Notes: generated from the letters alone by a model not told the origin. 16,389 nt of DNA from an uncultured Rubrobacteraceae bacterium (GCA_902806105.1 CADCVI010000031.1:1-16389), one strand, 5' to 3'. Numbered from the stretch's first letter, positions 6,744 to 15,355 are shown. Translations and numbers: made by a program.

Positions 6744-8017
6744 CCGAGGGCTCGTCCAACGGCGGCTCGGGGAACGGGGCGGGCAGGGGCTTCGCCTACG
6801 TGACCGGCGCCGGGGCGGTGACCCCGCTCGGCACCGGCGTCGAGAACTTCTGGGATGCCGCGCTCCACGGGAAGAGCGGCATCGGCGACATCACGCTCTT
6901 CGACTCCACGCCGTTCCCGTCCCACATTGCTGGCGAGTGCAGGGACTTCGATCCCGTGGACTTCATGTCCAAGAAGGAAGCCCGCCGGATGGACCGCTTC
7001 GCCCAGCTCGGCGTCTCCGCCGGCGTCCAGGCGGCAGAGGACGCGGGGATCTCAGAGACGCTCCAGAAGACGCCGGAGCGCGTGGCGATAATCATGGGGA
7101 CCGGCATCGGCGGGCTCGCGACGTGGGAGCGCGAGTACAAGGTCCTGAACGAGAAGGGCCCGAGCCGGGTCAGCCCGTTCCTCATCACCATGATGGTCCC
7201 GAACATGGCCGCCGGCCAGCTCGCCATCGCCCTCAAGGCCACCGGACCGACGCAGTGCCCGGTCCTTGCGTGCGCCACGGGCGGGGAGGCGATAGCCGAG
7301 GGCCTGGAGCTTATCCGGCGCGGCGACGCCGACGTCGTCATAGCAGGGGCTTCCGAGGCCCCGATCACGCAGCTCAGCATGGCCGGGTTCTGCGCGATCC
7401 GCGCGATCAGCACGCGCAACGACGAGCCGTTGAAGGCGAGCCGTCCGTTCGACGCGGGCCGGGACGGGTTCGTGATGAGCGAGGGCGCGGGGGCCGTGGT
7501 CCTCGAGAGCGTCGAGCACGCGGAGCGGCGCGGGGCGGAGCCGATCGCGCGCGTCTCGGGCTACGGTCGCTCCACGGACGCCTACCACGTGACGGCACCC
7601 GACATCGAGGGGCGCGGCGTCGAGCGCGCGATGAGGCTCGCGCTCTCGGACTCGGGCCTCTCCCCCGAGGACGTCGGGCACGTCAACGCGCACGCGACCT
7701 CGACCCCCACGGGCGATGGCCCGGAGACGAAGGCGGTCTCGCGTTTCCTACCGCACGCGGCCGTCTCCGCGACGAAATCGATGACCGGACACCTCTTCGG
7801 GGCAGTCGGGGTGACCGAAGGCATCATGTGCGCCCTCGCGCTCAAGCACAAGGTCCTGCCGCCGACGATAAATCTGGAACAACTCGCCGACGACTGCATG
7901 GAGCTCGATTACGTGCGGGACGAGGCGCGGAAGGTGCCAGACCTGAAGGCGGCCATCTCGAACTCCATGGGCTTCGGCGGCCACAACATAGTCGTAGCGT
8001 TCTCCGACATAGAGTAG
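6740..8017 (+). CDS. fabF: Beta-ketoacyl-ACP synthase II FabF
   Basis: FabF condenses malonyl-ACP with the growing acyl-ACP. The 425-residue protein has the Cys-His-His site of elongating synthases: C178 in LACATGG, H318 in [12 protein letters not shown] and H351 in [10 protein letters not shown], with K346 and the C-terminal NSMGFGGHN loop. The start GTG 6740 overlaps the acpP stop (GTGA). It adds about 17 residues rich in Gly, Ser and Asn ([15 protein letters not shown]) before the usual first strand [12 protein letters not shown]. That tail is unusual for FabF and may be disordered; a later start would remove it, but no good one with a ribosome site is visible. Confidence 0.95.
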   Translation: MTEGSSNGGSGNGAGRGFAYVTGAGAVTPLGTGVENFWDAALHGKSGIGDITLFDSTPFPSHIAGECRDFDPVDFMSKKEARRMDRFAQLGVSAGVQAAEDAGISETLQKTPERVAIIMGTGIGGLATWEREYKVLNEKGPSRVSPFLITMMVPNMAAGQLAIALKATGPTQCPVLACATGGEAIAEGLELIRRGDADVVIAGASEAPITQLSMAGFCAIRAISTRNDEPLKASRPFDAGRDGFVMSEGAGAVVLESVEHAERRGAEPIARVSGYGRSTDAYHVTAPDIEGRGVERAMRLALSDSGLSPEDVGHVNAHATSTPTGDGPETKAVSRFLPHAAVSATKSMTGHLFGAVGVTEGIMCALALKHKVLPPTINLEQLADDCMELDYVRDEARKVPDLKAAISNSMGFGGHNIVVAFSDIE

Positions 8018-8029
8018 TATGGAAGTCAA

Positions 8030-8689
8030 ATGTCTATAAGAGATCTCATCAACGTGCTACCCGAGCCGCTGAGGCAGCGGGCCCTCACCCACCCGAGCGT
8101 CGCGGACCAGTACGATTCCAACGGACGGCTCGAATTCCTCGGCGACTCGGTCTTGAACAGCCGGGTCGCCGAAATGGTTTTTCACAGCTACCCGGAGCTT
8201 CTGGAGGGTGACCTTACGCGCATCCGGGCGCACCTCGTGAGGAAGTCCTACCTTGCGACCGTGGGCCGGGGGGAGGGGGTCGAAGAGGACATCGAGAGCT
8301 CCGTCATCAACGACTCCGTCATCGCGGATACGGTAGAGGCGATCATCGGGGCGGCGTACCTTATAGACAAGGACCTCGTGTTCAGGACGGTCGACAAGCT
8401 CTTCAACCCGTCCGAGGTCGACACGGACGAGCTTCGGGACTGGAAGACCCTCCTCCAGGAGACGCTGCAGGCTGAGGGCCTCCGCCCGACGTACAGGGTC
8501 AAGGCCAAGCAGGGCCCGCCGCATCGCCCGCACTTCATCTCGTCCGTCGCCGTGGATGGCCGCGAGCTCGGCTCGGGCGAGGGCGGTTCGATCAAGGAGA
8601 GCGAGCAGGCCGCCGCGCGCGCCGCGCTGGAGATCCTGGGCGTGCGCCCCGTCCCCCGCTCTGTCGTCGAGGTGCACGTAGGCGCCTAG
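8030..8689 (+). CDS. rnc: Ribonuclease III
   Basis: RNase III cuts double-stranded RNA, including the rRNA precursor. The 219-residue protein has the catalytic signature GRLEFLGDSVL with E35 and D39, then ADTVEAIIGAAYL with D100 and E103, supplying the four metal ligands. A double-stranded RNA binding domain follows at about 136-205, ending in ESEQAAARAALEIL. ATG 8030 follows fabF by 12 nt and has GGAAG four bases upstream. A TAGTAT hexamer spans the fabF stop (8015-8020) and could be a promoter. Actinobacteria often have mutM just after rnc; it is absent here. Confidence 0.96.
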   Translation: MSIRDLINVLPEPLRQRALTHPSVADQYDSNGRLEFLGDSVLNSRVAEMVFHSYPELLEGDLTRIRAHLVRKSYLATVGRGEGVEEDIESSVINDSVIADTVEAIIGAAYLIDKDLVFRTVDKLFNPSEVDTDELRDWKTLLQETLQAEGLRPTYRVKAKQGPPHRPHFISSVAVDGRELGSGEGGSIKESEQAAARAALEILGVRPVPRSVVEVHVGA

Positions 8690-8694
8690 GCGCC
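8681..8694 (+). repeat. Perfect 14-bp palindrome spanning the rnc stop codon
   Basis: GGCGCCTAGGCGCC is a perfect inverted repeat with the rnc TAG in its centre (8687-8689). As RNA it would form a five-pair stem with a CTAG loop right at the end of the message. It has no following T-run, so it is not a typical intrinsic terminator, though it could protect the 3' end. Confidence 0.5.
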
Positions 8695-8833
8695 GTGTTG
8701 TAGCAGTATCCGCCTAAACCTGCGAAAGCCGCTTACCGTTCCTGGCTCTCTGCTCTTTTACTTTCTTAGTTCCCACCGGCTCTGCTTGCGGTCTGGATCG
8801 CGGCGCGAGAGTCGCCGGGATACGACAACTGTT

Positions 8834-8907
8834 CCCAGGAACCGCCTCTCTCAGCTTGAGCCTATCGATAGATTTTCTGGAACGCCTCTTGGGCCCAGGA
8901 ACGCATC
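8834..8907. repeat. Short GGAAC(C)GC direct repeats
   Basis: CCCAGGAAC occurs at 8834-8842 and again exactly 60 nt later at 8894-8902. GGAACCGCCTCT (8838-8849), GGAACGCCTCT (8879-8889) and GGAACGCATC (8898-8907) are related copies. GTTCCTGG near 8738 is the inverse complement of CCAGGAAC, so a longer-range pairing is possible. Confidence 0.45.
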
Positions 8908-8979
8908 AGGTACTCGTGCGTTGAACCGCTGTTTGCACCACTTTTCGTCCCCTTCTGTACTTCCGGCCGTCTGAGCGCG

Positions 8980-8985
8980 TAGAAT
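8980..8985 (+). promoter_or_regulatory. Putative -10 element for a leaderless smc mRNA
   Basis: TAGAAT is followed by exactly six bases and then ATG 8992. There is no Shine-Dalgarno sequence before smc and a 302-nt gap upstream, so a dedicated promoter producing a leaderless message is the simplest reading. No clear -35 is visible. Confidence 0.5.
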
Positions 8986-8991
8986 GCGCCA

Positions 8992-11900
8992 ATGCTTTCT
9001 GCGATCTACGTAAAGGGGTTCAAGACGTTCGCCCGTCCGGTGCGGATGCCGCTCTCGGGTGGGATCACGGCGATCGTTGGGCCGAACGGGTCGGGGAAGA
9101 GCAACATCACGGATGCGATCCTGTTCGCCCTGGGGGAGGCGAGCCCGACCCTGTTGCGGGCGGGCTCGATGGACGACGTCGTGTTCTCCGGGTCGGAGTC
9201 GCTGGCGGCTGCGGGGGCGGCGGAGGTGACGCTCGTCATAGACAACGAGGGCGGAACGGTCTCCCTGCCGTACAAGGAGGTGTCGCTGACGCGCAGGATC
9301 TCGCGCGGCGGCGAGACGGAGTACCGGATCAACGGCAGCCGGAGCCGGATGGCCGACGTCCGGGCGATTGCCGGGGAGGCCGGGATCGGGAGGCACAGCA
9401 TCCTTCGGCAGGGCGCCGTCGATGCCATCGTCGCGGGCGGCGCGCAGGCGTGCCGGACGGCGCTCGAGGAGGCCGCGGGTCTCGGGGTGTTCAGGCGGCG
9501 GCGGCTCTCGGCGGGGCGCAAGCTGGAGCAGACGGCGGCGCAACTGGAGAGCGGGCGGGCGCTCGAGGCGGAGCTCGCGGAGCAGCTGAGGAAGATAGAG
9601 CGGGAGGCCGTCGCCGCCCGCGAGTACAGAGAGCTCGAAGCCCGCTACCGCAAGCTCTCGCTCGCCCACCTGTACCGGATAGCGACCCGCGGCCTCGACG
9701 GCCTGCGCTCCAGCCTCGCGGAGGCGGAGTCCGAGACGGCCCGGCTCGTCGACGAGGAGGCTGCGGCGAGCGAGAAGGGACGGCTCCTCGGCGAGAAGGA
9801 GAGAGAGTTCGAAGCCTCGCTTCGCCGGATCGACCACGGTATAGAGGTCCTCGAGAACGGCCTGGAAGACCTGCGAACCGGCTCGTCGCGGGCCGAGCGC
9901 TCGGCGTTTCGGGTGGAGGGTACGAGCGACCTGGAGCAGGACCGGCGCCGGCTGATGGAGCGGATAGACGGAGAGGCCGAAGAGGTCTCGTCGGAGCTCG
10001 CGCGCCTCGAAGGAGGTATCGGGGGGCTGCGGGAGGAGCAGGAGCGGGCGAAGAGGGAGCTCGTGAAGCTGGAGGGCCTGGTCTCGCGGGGGCGGGGGGA
10101 GGCATCGGCGGCCACGGCGCGGCGCGTGGAGGCAGAAGGAAATCTGAGGGCGTTGCGCGAGAGGCGCGACCGGGCCGCGAGGCGGCTCTCGGAGACTGAG
10201 GCGCTCGGGGACGAGGACCTGAAGCGTCTCTCGTCGGCGAGAGAGGCGCTCGAAGCCGGAAGGTTGGATCTCCGGGAAGCTCCGAACGCTGTGCGGGACC
10301 TGACAAAGGAACTGCGGGGGCTCCTACGGAGCCGCTTGGCCGACGCGGATAGACGGAGGGGCGTTCTGGCGTCCCTCGTCGGGAGGACGGAGGCAGAGGT
10401 ACGTGCCCTGAGGGTTACGGGCGGGGGGGCGAACGGCAAGCGGCTCTACGAGGTGGTCCGGTCGCGCCCGGGCTACGAGGCCGCTGTCGAGGCGGCGCTC
10501 GGCGATCTCGCGGGCGGGGTAATCGTTCCCCTCAGCGAGGGCATACGGTTCCTCTCCGGCGAGAGCCCCGCGGAGCGCGTCGTCGTGCGCCTGGATGCCG
10601 CCGAGATGCCGGAGCATGGTGCCCCCCCCGGCAAGCCCCTGGCGGAGTGCGTGGAGATCCTGGAGCCCTCGTACCGGGAGGTAGCCTCCCGCTTGCTGGC
10701 CGGCATCTACGTCCTCGACGCCTCGACCGAACCCGGGGCATCCGCACCGAGCAACGGCCATGTGGCGGTCACCCGTGAGGGCCTCCGCCTGACGCGCACG
10801 AGCGCGAGCCGTCCGTCCGAAGACGGAGAGTTTGTCAGGGAGGCGCGCCTGGCGGAGGAGGAAGCTCGCCTCGACGTCCTGAAGAACCGTAGGGGCGATG
10901 ACCTCTACGATCTGCGCGAGCGGATCTCCGCGGCCTCCGTCCGACTGGACGAATTGGGCTCCCGTGGCGAGACGCTGCGTGCCCTCGCTTCCCGGACCGA
11001 GCGCGCCGCGCGCCTGCTCTCCTCCGAGGCGAACAGGAGGACGAAGGGGGCAGAACGCTCGCGTGTTCTGCGCGTGGAGGCCGAGGCCGCACTGGAGGCG
11101 ACGGAGGGCGAGATCTCCGCCGCCGAGGCAGCTCTGCGCCGGGCGAGAGAGGCGGAGGAACGCGCTGGCGAGGAACTCTCCGACGCCCAGCGCGCGGTTG
11201 ACCCGGCGTATGCGGCGGCCCGCGAGGCGGCCGGTCGGCTCGCCCGGTCCCGCTCCGCGATCGCCGCCGCCCGCGAGCGCCGCGCGAAGCTCGCACGGGA
11301 ATCCGGCCGGCTGAAGAGGTCGGCCCCGGCCGGGGAGGCCGAACGGCGCCGAGAGCTTTCGCGTAGGGCCACCGAGGTCGCCTCACGCCTGGAGGCCGTC
11401 GCGCGCGAACGCCTCGCCGCCTCGCGTGGGGCCAGGTCGGAGCAGGCCGCGGGCAGGACCCGCGTCTCTGAGGAGAGGGCGGCGCTCTCTCGCGGCACCG
11501 GGGATCTAGCAGGAAGGCTCGCCAGGTCCCACTCCGCCGTCGATGCCCTGCGCGGCGAGCTGGCTCGCGCCGAGGAGGCCGCCTCCCTCGCTTCGGCGGA
11601 GATTCTCGAGGAGTGGGGGGCGACGCTGGAGGCGGCCCGCAGCGAGGCAGAGGCCCTGCCCGAGCCTTCCGAGGCCGAGAGGGCGCGCATAGCCCGGCGG
11701 CTCAAGCGTTTCGGGGACGTCAACCTGCTCGCCATCTCCCAGCAGGGAGATCTTAGCGAGCGCCACGAGTTCGTCGCGGCGCAGCGCGCCGATGTGGAGG
11801 CCGCCGCCGGGGAGCTGGAGCACGTGATCCGCAAGCTCGACGGCGAGATGGAGTCGCGGTTCACCTCGACCTTCGAGGACGTGCGACGATCCTTCGGGGA

Positions 11901-12312
11901 GATCGTGCCGCGCATGATGGAAGGGGCCTCCGGCGAGCTGACGCTCTCGGAGGAGGGCGTGGAGGTCGGGCTCAGGCTCCGGAGGAAGGGCTGGAGGCCC
12001 CTGCGGGTGCTCTCAGGCGGCGAGCGTTCCCTGCTCGCGCTCTCCTTCCTTTTCAGCATTTTCTTGAGCCGTCCCACCCCTTCCGGAGACCGCACGGGGG
12101 CCTTCTGCGTGCTGGACGAGGCCGAGGCCGCGCTAGACGATGTCAACCTGGCCCGATTCCTCTCTGTGGTAGACTCGTACCGGAAATCCGGGCAATTTTT
12201 GCTCGTGACACACCAGAAACGGACCATGGCGACTGCCGATGTGCTCTACGGGGTTACTCAAGATTCCTCCGGCGCTACGGTAGTCGTATCCAAGCGTTTA
12301 ACGGGAGAATGA
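8992..12312 (+). CDS. smc: Chromosome segregation ATPase SMC
   Basis: SMC dimers with ScpA/ScpB organise and separate chromosomes. The 1106-residue protein has the N-terminal head with Walker A GPNGSGKSN (30-38, K36) and the Q-loop region ILRQGAVDAI. A coiled coil runs from about 165 to 475 and a hinge from about 478 to 610, with EVVRSRPGYEAAVEAALG in it. A second coiled coil extends to about 900. The C-terminal head has the signature LSGGERS (1007-1013) and Walker B VLDEAEAALDD with catalytic E1043. It is about 80 residues shorter than B. subtilis SMC (about 1186), mainly in the hinge region by rough comparison. It starts a new transcription unit leading into ftsY and ffh. Confidence 0.96.
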   Translation: MLSAIYVKGFKTFARPVRMPLSGGITAIVGPNGSGKSNITDAILFALGEASPTLLRAGSMDDVVFSGSESLAAAGAAEVTLVIDNEGGTVSLPYKEVSLTRRISRGGETEYRINGSRSRMADVRAIAGEAGIGRHSILRQGAVDAIVAGGAQACRTALEEAAGLGVFRRRRLSAGRKLEQTAAQLESGRALEAELAEQLRKIEREAVAAREYRELEARYRKLSLAHLYRIATRGLDGLRSSLAEAESETARLVDEEAAASEKGRLLGEKEREFEASLRRIDHGIEVLENGLEDLRTGSSRAERSAFRVEGTSDLEQDRRRLMERIDGEAEEVSSELARLEGGIGGLREEQERAKRELVKLEGLVSRGRGEASAATARRVEAEGNLRALRERRDRAARRLSETEALGDEDLKRLSSAREALEAGRLDLREAPNAVRDLTKELRGLLRSRLADADRRRGVLASLVGRTEAEVRALRVTGGGANGKRLYEVVRSRPGYEAAVEAALGDLAGGVIVPLSEGIRFLSGESPAERVVVRLDAAEMPEHGAPPGKPLAECVEILEPSYREVASRLLAGIYVLDASTEPGASAPSNGHVAVTREGLRLTRTSASRPSEDGEFVREARLAEEEARLDVLKNRRGDDLYDLRERISAASVRLDELGSRGETLRALASRTERAARLLSSEANRRTKGAERSRVLRVEAEAALEATEGEISAAEAALRRAREAEERAGEELSDAQRAVDPAYAAAREAAGRLARSRSAIAAARERRAKLARESGRLKRSAPAGEAERRRELSRRATEVASRLEAVARERLAASRGARSEQAAGRTRVSEERAALSRGTGDLAGRLARSHSAVDALRGELARAEEAASLASAEILEEWGATLEAARSEAEALPEPSEAERARIARRLKRFGDVNLLAISQQGDLSERHEFVAAQRADVEAAAGELEHVIRKLDGEMESRFTSTFEDVRRSFGEIVPRMMEGASGELTLSEEGVEVGLRLRRKGWRPLRVLSGGERSLLALSFLFSIFLSRPTPSGDRTGAFCVLDEAEAALDDVNLARFLSVVDSYRKSGQFLLVTHQKRTMATADVLYGVTQDSSGATVVVSKRLTGE

Positions 12313-12321
12313 ATAACCTTT

Positions 12322-13707
12322 ATGGGACGGTCTTGGCGTAACTTTTTCAGGAGGAGCAAGAAGCAGGAGGAGACCTCCGAGACCGCCGTCGAGGCGCCGG
12401 AGCATGAACCTTCCGGAGCAGATGAACCAGAAGATTCCTCCAACGGCCTAGCGGAGAGCCGCGAGGCCGTCGAGGAGGCGCCCACCGCGGAGGAGACCGA
12501 CGGTGCCCTCGATGCTCCCGCCCACGACGTTCCGGTCGAGAGCGCCGAGGACGAGGAGGCCTCAACCCCGGAGCCCGAGCCTGTTGAGGCGCGGGAGATC
12601 GACGTCGTGGAGACGGCTCCGGCGGAGGGCATGCCGGAGGACGACGGGCCTCGCGGATGGTTTGGGCAGCGTTCGCGGCGAGGGCCCGAAGATGAGGAGT
12701 CTCTCGTCTCTCCTGAGCCTTCGGAGCCCGTTCGGGCTCGGGAGGCCGCGGAGGCGGTCCCGGTGGAGGACGTGCCGGAGGACGAGGAGATCGAGGAGTC
12801 TCGCGGTTGGTTCGGGCGCCTGCGTAACGGCTTGAGCCGCAGCCGGGAGTCCTTTGTGGGGCAGTTGAACGCCGCGGTCGCCGAGTTCAAGGACGCCGAC
12901 GACGAGGAGTTCTGGGAGAGGGTCGAGGAGATCCTGATCACCTCCGACGTCGGGGTGCCGACGACCGCCAAGCTCGTCGCGGAGCTGGAGCAGGAGGCGC
13001 TGGAGAAGAACATCACCAGCGGGAAAGAGTTGCGCCAGCTCATGATCGAGCACGCGACGCGCATCCTGGACAGGCCGGTGGAGCTGGACATCTCGTATAA
13101 GCCGACGGTTATCCTCATGGTCGGGGTCAACGGGACCGGCAAGACCACGAACATAGGCAAGCTCGTAAGCTTCCTGCCGGGGAAGGTCATGCTGGCCGCC
13201 GGTGACACGTTCCGGGCCGCGGCGATCGAACAGCTCCAGTCCTGGGGCGAGAGGACGGGGGCGGCTGTGGTGGCCCGCGAGCGTGGCGCCGATGCGGCGG
13301 CCGTAGCTCACGACGCCGTCGAGGCTGCGAAGGCCGAGAGGGCGGACGTTCTGCTCATCGACACGGCGGGCAGGCTCCACACGAAGGCCAACCTCATGGC
13401 AGAGCTCGACAAGGTCAAGAGGGTCATCGCGCGCCAGTTGCCGGGGGCGCCCCACGAGGTACTGCTGACTATCGACGCGACGACGGGCCAGAACGGGCTC
13501 AGGCAGGCGAAGCTGTTTCACGAGGTCGCCGGGGTCACGGGTATAATCCTGACCAAGCTCGACGGGACGGCGAAGGGCGGCATCGCTCTCGCCATCGCGA
13601 ACGAGGTGGGGGTGCCGATCAAGATGATCTCGGTAGGAGAGCAGATCGGCGACCTTCACCCGTTCGAGGCCCGCGAGTTCGCGCAGGCTCTGTTTGGAGA
13701 TTTGTAA
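12322..13707 (+). CDS. ftsY: Signal recognition particle receptor FtsY
   Basis: FtsY docks SRP-ribosome complexes at the membrane. The 461-residue protein has a long acidic N-terminal region (about 1-175) and an NG GTPase domain. The domain shows G1 GVNGTGKTT (268-276), G2 DTFRAAAIEQLQ (295-306), G3 DTAGRLH (347-353) and G4 TKLDGTAKGG (411-420). The extreme N-terminus GRSWRNFFRRSKK is basic and aromatic, as expected for a membrane-targeting helix. Two further basic-aromatic patches, PRGWFGQRSRRG (110-121) and SRGWFGRLRNG (160-170), sit in duplicated acidic segments. It begins 9 nt after smc with a weak ribosome site, suggesting coupling; ffh follows 2 nt after its stop. Confidence 0.95.
   Translation: MGRSWRNFFRRSKKQEETSETAVEAPEHEPSGADEPEDSSNGLAESREAVEEAPTAEETDGALDAPAHDVPVESAEDEEASTPEPEPVEAREIDVVETAPAEGMPEDDGPRGWFGQRSRRGPEDEESLVSPEPSEPVRAREAAEAVPVEDVPEDEEIEESRGWFGRLRNGLSRSRESFVGQLNAAVAEFKDADDEEFWERVEEILITSDVGVPTTAKLVAELEQEALEKNITSGKELRQLMIEHATRILDRPVELDISYKPTVILMVGVNGTGKTTNIGKLVSFLPGKVMLAAGDTFRAAAIEQLQSWGERTGAAVVARERGADAAAVAHDAVEAAKAERADVLLIDTAGRLHTKANLMAELDKVKRVIARQLPGAPHEVLLTIDATTGQNGLRQAKLFHEVAGVTGIILTKLDGTAKGGIALAIANEVGVPIKMISVGEQIGDLHPFEAREFAQALFGDL
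12583..12822 (+). repeat. Imperfect internal duplication in the acidic region of ftsY
   Basis: Residues about 88-117 and 137-167 share the order VxAREx...VP/MPEDxx...SRGWFGxxR. At DNA level, atgccggaggacgac (12631) matches gtgccggaggacgag (12772), 141 nt apart. The repeat units carry an acidic run followed by a GWFG-basic patch, so the copies are related beyond simple Glu richness. Confidence 0.6.
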
Positions 13708-13709
13708 GC

Positions 13710-15053
13710 ATGTTCGATACCTTGAGCGACAGGTTGGGAAAGACCCTCGACGGGGTGCGCCGCAGCGGCAACCTCTCTGAGGACGAGGTAAAGAAGGTAA
13801 CCCGCGAGATCCGTCTGGCCCTCTTGGAGGCCGACGTGAACTTCGGGGTGGTCAAGGAGTTTGTAGGGAACGTCCGCGAGAGGGCGACGGGGGCCGAGGT
13901 CTCGAAGGCGCTCTCGCCGGGCCAGCAGATCGTCAAGATCGTCAACGAGGAGCTCGCCAACCTTATGGGCGGCACCTCCAGCAAGCTCTCGTTCGCCTCG
14001 CGTCCCCCGACGGTGGTCATGCTCGCTGGCCTCAACGGCCACGGCAAGACGACGGCGGCCGGCAAGCTCGCGCTCTTCGCCAGGAAGCAGGGCAAGAATC
14101 CGTACCTCATCGCCTGCGACACGTACCGCCCGGCGGCCATAGAGCAGCTCCAGCAGATAGGGCGGGAGCTCGGCGTGCCGGTGTACACGGAGGGGACGGA
14201 GCCCGCGCCCGAGGAGATCGCCGAGCGGGGCGTCAAGGCCGCGCGCGACGGCGGCTACGACTTCGCCATCGTGGATACGGCCGGTCGTCAGGTCGTCGAC
14301 CAGGGCCTCATGGACGAGATCAAGCGGGTGCGCGGCGCGGTCAAGCCGCACTCTGTCCTGCTCGTCCTCGACGTCGTGACGGGTCAGAACGCCGTCGAGA
14401 TCGCCGAGGTCTTCAAGGAGTACGTCGACTACGACGGGATGGTCCTGACGAAGCTCGACGGCGACGCGAGGGGCGGGGCGGCGCTCAGCGTCGTGTCGGT
14501 CACGCAGCGGCCCATAAAGTTCGCCTCCGAGGGCGAGAAGATGAGCGAGTTCGACTACTTCTACCCGGACCGGATGGCGGGGCGCATCCTCGGGATGGGC
14601 GACGTGCTGACGCTCATCGAGAAGGCCGAAGGCCAGATGGACCAGAAAGAGGCCGAGGCCCAGGGCAAGAAGCTTATGGCCGGGAAGTTCGACTTCGAGG
14701 ACTTCCTCAAGCAGATGCAGATGATAAAGAAGATGGGGCCGATATCGAGCCTGCTAGGCATGATCCCGGGCCTCAGCAAGCAGCTTCAGGGCGCGAATTT
14801 GAACGATTTGGACGATAGCGCGCTCGGCAGGGTCGAGGCGATGATAACCTCTATGACTGTGCAGGAGCGGCGCAACCCGAAGCTGTTGCAGAACCCGAGC
14901 CGGGCGCGTAGGATTGCTCGCGGCTCCGGCTCGACGCAGCAGGACGTGCAGAAGCTCGTCAAGCAGTTCGGCCAGATGCAGAAGATGATGAAGCAGATGG
15001 GCAAGGGCGGCGGCGGTATGCCGAAGCGCATGCCCCGGATGCCGTTCCGGTAG
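13710..15053 (+). CDS. ffh: Signal recognition particle protein Ffh
   Basis: Ffh binds the SRP RNA and nascent signal sequences and works with FtsY. The 447-residue protein has an N domain (1-95), a G domain and a methionine-rich M domain (about 325-435). G1 is GLNGHGKTT (107-115), G2 [11 protein letters not shown] (137-147), G3 DTAGR (189-193) and G4 [10 protein letters not shown] (247-256). The [10 protein letters not shown] segment (291-300) and the RNA-binding [11 protein letters not shown] (397-407) are intact. G1 and G3 depart from usual Ffh: N and H where Q and S/A are normal, and GRQVVDQG where GRLHIDEE is common. GGAGA upstream of ATG 13710 sets the start. The C-terminal tail is Gly-, Met- and Pro-rich. 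Confidence 0.96.
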   Translation: MFDTLSDRLGKTLDGVRRSGNLSEDEVKKVTREIRLALLEADVNFGVVKEFVGNVRERATGAEVSKALSPGQQIVKIVNEELANLMGGTSSKLSFASRPPTVVMLAGLNGHGKTTAAGKLALFARKQGKNPYLIACDTYRPAAIEQLQQIGRELGVPVYTEGTEPAPEEIAERGVKAARDGGYDFAIVDTAGRQVVDQGLMDEIKRVRGAVKPHSVLLVLDVVTGQNAVEIAEVFKEYVDYDGMVLTKLDGDARGGAALSVVSVTQRPIKFASEGEKMSEFDYFYPDRMAGRILGMGDVLTLIEKAEGQMDQKEAEAQGKKLMAGKFDFEDFLKQMQMIKKMGPISSLLGMIPGLSKQLQGANLNDLDDSALGRVEAMITSMTVQERRNPKLLQNPSRARRIARGSGSTQQDVQKLVKQFGQMQKMMKQMGKGGGGMPKRMPRMPFR

Positions 15054-15096
15054 TCCCCGGCGTCGATCCGTAAAACAAACGAGAGGTGAGAAGAAC

Positions 15097-15339
15097 ATGG
15101 CGGTAAAGATCAGGCTGGCCAGGCACGGCTCCAAGAAGGCCCCCTTCTACAGGATAGTGGTGGCGGACGCGAGGAGCCCGCGCGACGGCGCGTTCATAGA
15201 CAGGGTCGGCACCTACAACCCGAGGACCCAGCCCTCGGACATCCAGGTCGACGTCGAGAAGGCGAAGGAGTGGCTCGGCAAGGGCGCGCAGCCGACGGAT
15301 CAGGTCCGCAAGCTGTTGAAGATCTCCGGGGCGCTCTAG
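15097..15339 (+). CDS. rpsP: 30S ribosomal protein bS16
   Basis: The 80-residue protein opens with the family signature [20 protein letters not shown] and continues [22 protein letters not shown], typical bS16 in sequence and length. It is a small-subunit assembly protein. A GAGAGGTGAG purine-rich site precedes ATG 15097. It heads the rpsP-khpA-rimM-trmD cluster, 43 nt after ffh, the standard order in actinobacteria. Confidence 0.97.
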   Translation: MAVKIRLARHGSKKAPFYRIVVADARSPRDGAFIDRVGTYNPRTQPSDIQVDVEKAKEWLGKGAQPTDQVRKLLKISGAL

Positions 15340-15355
15340 GTTCCAGGGGCGGATC

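Larger units (their letters stand above)
8690..8991. other. 302-nt non-coding gap between rnc and smc
   Basis: This is the only long gap in the window. By hand count its GC is about 57% (165 of 290 bases at 8701-8990), lower than the genes around it, and the + strand has pyrimidine-rich runs around 8740-8770. It contains GGAAC repeats, a CTATCGATAG palindrome (8862-8871), and at its end the likely smc -10. Short open frames exist on both strands, but none has a recognisable product or a good start. I found no tRNA-like fold and no SRP RNA core motif. Confidence 0.6.

Noticed and set aside
6676..8211. Second + strand open frame of 511 codons over acpP, fabF and rnc
   Set aside because: Arg/Gly-rich translation in the wrong frame of three clearly identified genes.
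8831..8842. GTTCCCAGGAAC as an SOS box
   Set aside because: The half-sites are in the reverse order to the Gram-positive LexA site GAAC-N4-GTTC, so it does not match.
8786..8974. 62-codon open frame in the rnc-smc gap
   Set aside because: No ribosome site, no recognisable domain, and codon use unlike the neighbours. Kept as non-coding.
8690..8991. mutM remnant or SRP RNA gene in the gap
   Set aside because: The gap is far too short for mutM and shows no zinc-finger end. The conserved SRP RNA tetraloop region is not present.
10905..12227. Long minus-strand open frame (440 codons) opposite smc
   Set aside because: Its translation is a Ser/Arg/Ala-rich shadow of the SMC coiled coil, with no start context or motif.
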